Origin: Candidatus Solibacter sp.
Lineage (GTDB): Bacteria > Acidobacteriota > Terriglobia > Bryobacterales > Bryobacteraceae
Assembly: GCA_017883345.1 (NCBI GenBank)
Contig: JADGNT010000230.1
Span: 1-7,477 of the forward strand
Reading direction: 5' to 3'
Length of the DNA: 7,477 nt
The position numbers and the translations under genes were made by a program. The notes under the pieces were generated by a model that was not told where the DNA came from, did no database searches, and saw nothing but the letters and a program-made list of their open reading frames with translations. This document shows, piece after piece, positions 1-3,757 of this stretch; the first letter of the stretch is position 1, and the number at the start of each line of letters is the position of its first letter.

Positions 1-444
1 CGAGATCGTGTCGCCCGGCTGGACCTCGACGGTGTTGATGGTGTACGGCCAATGCGGGTAGAACTCGAACCAGGCGAAGTATTCCGCCGTGCCGCTCACC
101 CAATCGGCATCGATTCCGATCTGTTCCACGGTGCTGGAAGTGAACCCGTCAATTCCCACCCAAAAGGAGGAATAACTGTCGTCGGCGGAGCACGTAACCG
201 TCGGGACGATCCAAGAGCCTTTCACATCCGTGACGGAGCCGTTGGCGCCGGTCACGGCATAGCCACTCCAGTTTGTGGACGTGGCGTTACTGCCATGCCG
301 TTCGCGAATGATCGCCGGGTCGTGGCGGTGGCGCGACATGCCGCTGAGCGGCCGGGCTGGCGATGGCGCGTAGGAAACAAGCACAGTGGCAAGCAAGACG
401 ACGAGCGCTCCGAGAATCCGCGCCCCTGACATTCGGCTGAACAT
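1..444 (-). CDS. Secreted glutamic endopeptidase, eqolisin (peptidase family G1), N-terminal part
   Basis: Partial gene running off the left edge; 148 codons are visible. Start ATG at 444-442 has the Shine-Dalgarno AGAGAGGTGG ending 6 nt upstream, which favours it over the in-frame ATG at codon 5. Residues 1-30 form a signal peptide (Arg-containing n-region, LGALVVLLATVLVSYA core). A short charged stretch (about 31-55) could be a propeptide, much shorter than in fungal members. The fold signature follows: NWSGYAV (58-64), GSWIVP (76-81), FWVGIDG (94-100), VEQIG (106-110) and AWFEFYP (124-130). These align in order with scytalidoglutamic peptidase as I recall it (WVGIDG, LQTG, AWYEWYP). Q108 would be the catalytic Gln (Gln53 in that enzyme) and E127 its conserved substrate-site Glu. 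The catalytic Glu (Glu136 there) lies beyond the edge, so activity cannot be judged. Family members cleave proteins at acidic pH. The gene is divergent from the hydrolase at 1500. Confidence 0.85.
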   Translation of the reverse strand, partial: MFSRMSGARILGALVVLLATVLVSYAPSPARPLSGMSRHRHDPAIIRERHGSNATSTNWSGYAVTGANGSVTDVKGSWIVPTVTCSADDSYSSFWVGIDGFTSSTVEQIGIDADWVSGTAEYFAWFEFYPHWPYTINTVEVQPGDTIS

Positions 445-506
445 AATAAACCACCTCTCTTGCGAGATTATCCGAGATTTCCATTTTGGACTCCCAGATC
501 CGATTC

Positions 507-512
507 AGTATA
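507..512 (-). promoter_or_regulatory. Candidate -10 box (TATACT) of the glutamic peptidase gene
   Basis: On the minus strand TATACT (5 of 6 to TATAAT) lies about 63 bp upstream of the peptidase ATG and would give a leader of roughly 56 nt that includes the Shine-Dalgarno. No good -35 hexamer sits at the usual 16-18 bp distance. The nearest TTGACA-like string, TCGACA, belongs to the last copy of the tandem repeat at 536-580 and is too far (24 bp). The string GTATACTGA also occurs at the candidate promoter of the hydrolase at 1441-1449. Confidence 0.35.
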
Positions 513-535
513 CCCCCATCCGCCATCCTGCGATC

Positions 536-580
536 CTGTCGAATGCCGTTCTGTCGAATGCCGTTCTGTCGAATGCCGTT
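536..580. repeat. Three exact 15-bp tandem repeats
   Basis: The unit CTGTCGAATGCCGTT occurs three times head to tail without a mismatch (536-550, 551-565, 566-580). There are no spacers, so this is not a CRISPR array. Relative to the candidate peptidase start site (about position 500, minus strand) the array spans about -36 to -80, a place where activators often bind. The 15-bp period is not a whole number of helical turns. On the minus strand each unit contains TCGACA, a -35-like hexamer. The function is unknown; slippage-generated repeats are the plain alternative. Confidence 0.9.
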
Positions 581-622
581 CCTGGACCCGTGCATCGGCG
601 TTAAGTTAAGGGCTGGTGGACC

Positions 623-690
623 GGGTGCGCGACTTGGAAGTGCGGGAACTGTCGTAGTCCCCGCCATGAGCGCCAGTTCTGGGCGCACCC
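623..690. other. Foldable stretch with nested inverted repeats, unassigned
   Basis: The outer arms GGGTGCGC (623-630) and GCGCACCC (683-690) are perfectly complementary over 8 bp. Inside lies a second hairpin: GGG-A-ACT (644-650) against AGT-CCC (656-661), with loop GTCGT and a bulged A. A partly matching middle helix (GACTTGG 631-637 with CCAGTTC 673-679) could join them. No T-run follows on either strand, so it is not a standard terminator. It matches no RNA family I can name. GC-rich DNA often folds by chance. Confidence 0.3.
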
Positions 691-761
691 TGTGGCCGCT
701 GCTAACCGGATTACACCGAGCGGCAGTTGGTGACGCAAACCGCGAGATTCGAGTACGTTTC

Positions 762-905
762 TCATACATGTTTAAGCCCTGTTCTTTCCATGGTTTGCAG
801 CGAGTGAATGAGATTTTGTGACGCAAACTGGCGATACACTCGCGCTGGGTGGCGCCGGACCAACGTGGTGGAACATGCCGGGATTCGGTGCGGGTAATCG
901 CGCAT
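762..905 (-). CDS. Small ORF, 47 aa, hypothetical
   Basis: Begins at ATG 905-903 and ends at TGA 764-762. The start is backed by a perfect AGGAGG (917-912) 6 nt upstream and by an extended -10-like TGCTATACC (933-925) just before that. This is better initiation signalling than most larger genes here show. The product starts MRDYPHRIPACSTTLVRR and ends METRTG-like (METERTGLKHV region, Met at codon 39). It is basic and His-rich, without a signal peptide, membrane segment or motif I recognise. It could be a real small protein, a leader peptide, or the remnant N-terminus of a lost gene. It lies 317 bp upstream of the peptidase on the same strand, too far for clear coupling. Coding status rests on the upstream signals only. 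Confidence 0.3.
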   Translation of the reverse strand: MRDYPHRIPACSTTLVRRHPARVYRQFASQNLIHSLQTMERTGLKHV

Positions 906-911
906 AAGACC

Positions 912-933
912 CCTCCTAAGCACAGGTATAGCA
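912..933 (-). promoter_or_regulatory. Candidate extended -10 and Shine-Dalgarno of the 47-aa ORF
   Basis: On the minus strand TGCTATACC (933-925) fits an extended -10 (TG-n-TATAmT type, last positions imperfect). It is followed by AGGAGG (917-912) and then ATG at 905. No matching -35 box is seen. The inferred transcript would start close to the Shine-Dalgarno, giving a very short leader. Confidence 0.3.
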
Positions 934-1052
934 CGGCAGCCTGGGGATTTCGGCCTTCCGGATCTGGAAGTGATTGAAAAGAGAGGAAATCGAGGTGAGC
1001 GTCTGCGGTGAATGATAAAGGTTTCTTCAGTTTCGCGGCCCCGGGGGGAAGC

Positions 1053-1103
1053 ATGCCCCCACGAATGGGGGCGGCCCAGGGGGGCACCCCAGCCTGAAAG
1101 GCT
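1053..1103. repeat. Hairpin-type intergenic repeat, copy A
   Basis: Three consecutive stem-loops occur in about 50 bp. The first is GCCCCCA-CGAA-TGGGGGC (1055-1072, 7-bp perfect stem). The second is a G4/C4 stem (GGGG 1079-1082 with CCCC 1087-1090). The third is AGCCT-GAA-AGGCT (1091-1103). The first hairpin shares its skeleton ATGCC-nnn-ACGAAT-nnn-GGC with the hairpin at 2823-2842, so the two appear to be members of one REP-like family. The hairpin cluster lies about 400 bp upstream of the hydrolase start. No transposase is attached. Confidence 0.6.
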
Positions 1104-1420
1104 ACGCTACGAAAATGCGACGAAGGGCCAACGAGTTGCGGATGGGTTTCCGAGTTGATGATCGACCTTTAGAGGCTTGGTGGATGGGCGGCGCCTGGGA
1201 ACCACGGACGGCACGCCGGCTCATCAGCAAACCCTTGCCGACTTGTGGGGGAGTAATCTCCCCAATTTCGGCCAACTGCCGTATTGCTGACGACCGACCG
1301 GACCTCCGTCCGTAACAAAACGTTGGCGCACAGTACAGCGAACACGTTCGACCGCGCCACCGCGATCGGCGCCTCCGTGGTCTGGACCGTCGCCCGCATC
1401 GCCCACCCCTTAACTTCGAA

Positions 1421-1455
1421 TCGACAAATGGCGCGTCGATGTATACTGATCAGTA
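1421..1455 (+). promoter_or_regulatory. Candidate promoter and palindromic operator of the GH-A hydrolase gene
   Basis: TCGACA (1421-1426, 5 of 6 to TTGACA) and TATACT (1442-1447, 5 of 6 to TATAAT) are separated by 15 bp, shorter than the optimal 17. A perfect 12-bp palindrome, TACTGATCAGTA (1444-1455), overlaps the -10 and reaches the expected start site, a position suited to repression by a dimeric regulator. The ATG follows at 1500, leaving a leader of about 46 nt. No regulator gene is visible in the window. Confidence 0.4.
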
Positions 1456-1499
1456 CCAAAGGCTCCGAAATAGAATCCAGGACTCAAAGCAGAAGCCTG

Positions 1500-2735
1500 A
1501 TGAAAACGAATGTGGCTTCATTGACGGGAATGATCTTCTTCCTCACGGTTGGGTCCGTCATGGCGGAGAAACCGCTCCGCGATTACAGCTTCATCAGGGG
1601 GGCCTGTTATCCGGGCGGTTGGAGGAATTCACAGGCCATCATTGAAAGGGACCTAGGGTATGCAAAGAAGTTAAATTTAAACAGTACGCGAGTGTGGCTG
1701 AATTACACCGCCTACGAAAGAAACCCAGCCGATTTTCTGAAGTCCATTCAGAACTATATTCGTACTTCGCATCGCCTGGGGATCTCAACCATGCCCATAT
1801 TGTGGAATGGTAACGGCCTCAATCCCGATACGCTGAAACCCGAATTCCGCGCACGAGGCGATGTGTACGTGAAGGCCGTAGTCGAGGCGCTAAAGGATGA
1901 GCCGGGCCTGCTGATGTGGGACGTCATGAATGAGCCGTTAACCAATCCCTATTACGGCCGCGCGCCGGCGGACGAAAAACCGAAGCATGAAGCGGAGATC
2001 ACGGATTTCTTGCGGCATTACATTACCTATGTCAAGAAACTGGATCCGGTGAATGCCGCTACCGTGGGGTATGAAAAGTCGATCTCTCTTGAACCCACCG
2101 CCGATCTGGTCGACGTCCTCAGCTTTCACGAGTACACGCAAACCCGCGCAACCGTCGAAGAGAGTTATCGGGTTGCCGAAGAAACCGCCAAGAAGCACGG
2201 CGATAAACCCAGGCTCAACACGGAGACGGCGTGTATTGCCCGCGCCAATCCCTACGACATGGTCCTGGAAATTTCCGAAAAGCACAAGACGGGCTGGTAT
2301 GTGTTTGAACTGATGATCCAGGGATATTGGAGCGAGGTCCACGGGCTGGTTTATCCCGATGGTACGATTCGCGATCCTTCCATCATTGCCGCTTTGTTCG
2401 GATTCTATAGAAACCGCGACCTGAATACGAGCGTGAAGCCAAGTCCTAATCGGGAAGGTCACGCCAATCGAGCACTCCAAATGATCGAGGCTGCACTGAA
2501 AGACGACCCGAGCGTATTCAGTCACTCGAAAACGTCGACTAACAAGATTCTGGACGCGGCTGAATACGCTGCGAATTTGCTCGAAGCAGCCGAAATGGTT
2601 CCCATGTATGAACCGCCTACTGCGAAGATCAAGTTCTGGCGTGAGCAACCTGAAGAAAAACGGGATCGGGAGGCAATCCGCTCTTTTGCCTATGATCTGG
2701 GACTAACCCTGAAGAAGTATTGCAAGATCTACTAG
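1500..2735 (+). CDS. Secreted clan GH-A (GH5-like) glycoside hydrolase
   Basis: A 411-aa protein predicted to cleave glycosidic bonds outside the cytoplasm by a retaining mechanism; the substrate cannot be read from the sequence. I place the start at ATG 1500 because a signal peptide begins there (MKTN..., core GMIFFLTVGSV, likely cleavage after VMA, residue 22). The frame is open back to 1284, but those 72 codons look non-coding. The Shine-Dalgarno is weak (AGAAG, 1491-1495). Clan GH-A landmarks appear in barrel order: R64 in STRVWLNY, N144-E145-P146 in WDVMNEP (acid/base Glu), H210 and Y212 in SFHEY, E242 in LNTETA (nucleophile), and W266 in GWYVFE. Residues from about 305 to 411 form a charged, probably helical extension of unknown role. 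Lines I counted by hand (1681-1740, 2401-2460) are 50% GC, against 67% in the xylanase at 4021-4080, and TTA codons occur. That suggests a different origin or history. GH5 versus a neighbouring GH-A family is uncertain. Confidence 0.85.
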   Translation: MKTNVASLTGMIFFLTVGSVMAEKPLRDYSFIRGACYPGGWRNSQAIIERDLGYAKKLNLNSTRVWLNYTAYERNPADFLKSIQNYIRTSHRLGISTMPILWNGNGLNPDTLKPEFRARGDVYVKAVVEALKDEPGLLMWDVMNEPLTNPYYGRAPADEKPKHEAEITDFLRHYITYVKKLDPVNAATVGYEKSISLEPTADLVDVLSFHEYTQTRATVEESYRVAEETAKKHGDKPRLNTETACIARANPYDMVLEISEKHKTGWYVFELMIQGYWSEVHGLVYPDGTIRDPSIIAALFGFYRNRDLNTSVKPSPNREGHANRALQMIEAALKDDPSVFSHSKTSTNKILDAAEYAANLLEAAEMVPMYEPPTAKIKFWREQPEEKRDREAIRSFAYDLGLTLKKYCKIY

Positions 2736-2754
2736 AAGGTGCGGCGCTTGAGAT

Positions 2755-2781
2755 GGGCCGCCCCGCTTCATACGGCCCTTT
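2755..2781 (+). terminator. Possible weak intrinsic terminator after the GH-A hydrolase
   Basis: The stem GGGCCG (2755-2760) pairs perfectly with CGGCCC (2773-2778) around a 12-nt loop and is followed by only three T (2779-2781). It sits 20 bp after the TAG stop. The short T-run makes this a weak candidate. The hairpin cluster that follows could serve instead. Confidence 0.3.
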
Positions 2782-2790
2782 CAGGTTGCC

Positions 2791-2862
2791 ACGTCGGCGT
2801 CCTTGCCGACGTTCTTCGAAGAATGCCGGTACGAATACCGGCATGGCGGGCGCCACGCCCGC
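2791..2862. repeat. Cluster of back-to-back hairpins (REP-like), includes copy B
   Basis: Four symmetrical units lie almost end to end. They are ACGTCGGC-gtcctt-GCCGACGT (2791-2812), the palindrome TTCTTCGAAGAA (2812-2823), ATGCCGGTA-CGAA-TACCGGCAT (2823-2844, 9-bp perfect stem), and GCGGGCG-CCA-CGCCCGC (2846-2862). They fill the gap between the converging 3' ends of the hydrolase (plus) and the toxin gene (minus), a typical place for REP elements. There they could stop transcription or stabilise 3' ends from both sides. The third unit is related to the hairpin at 1053-1072. Confidence 0.75.
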
Positions 2863-2931
2863 TCCACGCTGGCGCCGCTCACGAAACCCACTTGGCTGGT
2901 CTGTCGTCTCTTAGGCACGGAAGCGGCGGCG

Positions 2932-3282
2932 TCACAGCCTATCGAAAAGCAAATGCAATCCGTCGCGCACGGCGCCGGCCGCCGCGCCGCTTAACTTGCC
3001 GGTCGATTCCACAAGCTCTGCCTTGTCGACCGTGAGGATCTGGGATACGTTCACCACGCTTGCCTTCGGAAGGTTGGCTTCGCCTTTTTTCAGAAGCACG
3101 TTGCCCGGCGCGTTCGCCCTGCTCAGGTTCGAGGTAATCAGGCACACGACGCAGGTTGCAATCGCGCTCCGGTTGAAAATATCGTTCTGGACGACCACAC
3201 AAGGATGCCGGTCCGCCGGCGCCGAACCGGCCGCAGGTCCAAAGTCAAGCCAGTACACTTGTCCCTGCAGAATCTCGCTCAC
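2932..3282 (-). CDS. mazF: MazF/PemK-type endoribonuclease toxin
   Basis: A 116-aa cytoplasmic toxin expected to cleave RNA at short sequence motifs and to be held inactive by the antitoxin encoded just upstream. Family pattern in order: GQVYWLDFGP (7-16), a GSAPADRHPCVVVQND segment (19-34), LITSN (48-52), PGNVLLKKGEANLPK (59-73), VVNVSQILTVDK (76-87). R25 and T50 correspond to the catalytic Arg and Thr of Bacillus MazF (R25, T48), so the enzyme looks intact. Length is normal for the family. The start is GTG at 3282-3280, overlapping the antitoxin's TGA as GTGA, with AAGGA 6 nt upstream. The TTG one codon earlier has no room for a ribosome binding site. The overlap implies translational coupling and one transcript. 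The cut sequence cannot be predicted from this. Confidence 0.93.
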   Translation of the reverse strand: MSEILQGQVYWLDFGPAAGSAPADRHPCVVVQNDIFNRSAIATCVVCLITSNLSRANAPGNVLLKKGEANLPKASVVNVSQILTVDKAELVESTGKLSGAAAGAVRDGLHLLFDRL

Positions 3283-3524
3283 CAACCTTCCTTGACTGCA
3301 CGGCGGACCTTGGCCTTGATTCCCTTCAGCAGAGGTGTTTCCGCCGGTTCCATACCCTTGGCATAGACCTCGTTCAGCCGGAGCAGCATCTGATCCCGCC
3401 GCCGTCGTTGCAGGAAATCGCCGACTGCCACCGCGAAAATTCGGCTGCGGCTCAGCCCCATCAGCCGCGCAGTTTCGTCCGCTTCCTGCAATAGTCCGTC
3501 ATCTATGGAAATCGATGTCTTCAT
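3279..3524 (-). CDS. Ribbon-helix-helix antitoxin of the MazF-type toxin
   Basis: An 81-aa protein that should neutralise the toxin and repress the shared promoter. Residues 1-8 (MKTSISID) form the DNA-binding strand of a ribbon-helix-helix dimer, 9-22 the first helix, and SRSRIFAVAVGDFLQRR (25-41) the second. The charged C-terminal half (about 42-81, ending VRRAVKEGW) is the likely toxin-binding tail. It is the RHH kind of MazF partner (as in Bacillus EndoAI), not the AbrB-fold MazE of E. coli. I chose ATG 3524-3522 because the RHH strand starts there; an in-frame TTG at 3536 would add four residues. Neither start has a clear Shine-Dalgarno. The gene is first in the pair and divergent from the xylanase. 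Confidence 0.88.
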   Translation of the reverse strand: MKTSISIDDGLLQEADETARLMGLSRSRIFAVAVGDFLQRRRRDQMLLRLNEVYAKGMEPAETPLLKGIKAKVRRAVKEGW

Positions 3525-3538
3525 TGTTACTACCAATG

Positions 3539-3547
3539 ATCATACCA
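3539..3547 (-). promoter_or_regulatory. Candidate extended -10 of the toxin-antitoxin pair
   Basis: On the minus strand TGGTATGAT (3547-3539) matches an extended -10 (TG-n-TATGAT, 5 of 6 to TATAAT). It lies 14 nt before the antitoxin ATG, so the transcript would carry a leader of only about 8 nt. No convincing -35 is visible. The antitoxin itself would be expected to bind nearby. Confidence 0.35.
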
Positions 3548-3674
3548 GACTTCTCACCAAGTAGGAGTACCGCACCTGCCGGATGAGGCCGCGCCGCCGC
3601 CCTTTCAGCGAGACTCAACGTCCCCGTTGCTGTGTTGTCGCTAAACCCCTGAACTGCCCTCCGCGCGAAACCGT

Positions 3675-3692
3675 CGATTTCCCCAGAAATCG
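3675..3692. other. 7-bp inverted repeat in the divergent promoter region
   Basis: CGATTTC (3675-3681) and GAAATCG (3686-3692) are perfectly complementary around CCCA. The site lies 65 bp upstream of the xylanase ATG and about 150 bp upstream of the antitoxin, within 3525-3757. It may be an operator for a dimeric regulator or just a hairpin. Apart from this site and the -10 candidates on either side I see nothing else in that spacer. Confidence 0.35.
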
Positions 3693-3741
3693 TTAAGCAC
3701 CCGCCATCCCGCCGCCCTCCCCGGGGCGAATGGCCAGCCGC

Positions 3742-3747
3742 TATCAT
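3742..3747 (+). promoter_or_regulatory. Weak candidate -10 box of the xylanase gene
   Basis: TATCAT (5 of 6 to TATAAT) ends 10 nt before ATG 3758. If used, the leader would be only 4-5 nt, in keeping with the absence of a Shine-Dalgarno. No -35 match is present (the expected place is GC-rich), so the support is slight. Confidence 0.2.
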
Positions 3748-3757
3748 AGTGGTTCGG

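Larger units (their letters stand above)
445..1499. other. Long divergent intergenic region with repeats and candidate regulatory sites
   Basis: About 1.05 kb between the starts of the peptidase (minus) and the GH-A hydrolase (plus). The long open frames here are low-complexity or lack a ribosome binding site and recognisable motifs, so I call no confident gene. Contents: -10 box at 507-512, tandem repeats 536-580, foldable stretch 623-690, a small ORF at 762-905, an 11-bp direct repeat (GTGACGCAAAC at 730-740 and 818-828), hairpin-type repeat 1053-1103, a small hairpin GGGGAG-TAAT-CTCCCC at 1248-1263, and promoter plus palindrome at 1421-1455. A 10-bp inverted repeat (AAGTTAAGGG at 603-612 and its complement at 1407-1416) brackets most of it. 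Confidence 0.6.

Noticed and set aside
52..429. Plus-strand open frame opposite the peptidase
   Set aside because: It is antisense to a gene with a signal peptide, ribosome site and family motifs. Its own product has biased composition and no motif.
536..580. CRISPR array
   Set aside because: The three repeats are directly adjacent without spacers and are only 15 bp long. No cas gene is present.
287..1087. Long minus-strand open frame (266 codons) spanning the spacer and the peptidase
   Set aside because: It runs out of frame over the 5' part of the real peptidase gene. The repeated NGIRQ units come from the 15-bp DNA repeat, the start lies in the hairpin repeat, and no protein motif is visible.
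1415..1422. TTCGAATC as a tRNA T-loop
   Set aside because: The flanking bases do not form the 5-bp T stem, and no acceptor, D or anticodon arms can be assembled upstream.
1169..1459. Minus-strand 96-codon frame upstream of the hydrolase
   Set aside because: It has no ribosome site and no recognisable motif, and it overlaps the candidate promoter. I could not link it to a transposase or regulator.
1284..1499. Upstream extension of the GH-A hydrolase by 72 codons
   Set aside because: The signal peptide begins at ATG 1500. The extension has no secretion-signal character and would place the candidate promoter and palindrome inside the gene.
2739..3035. Small plus-strand frames across the hairpin cluster
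   Set aside because: They are translations of repeat DNA and of the antisense of the toxin gene, with no start signal or motif.
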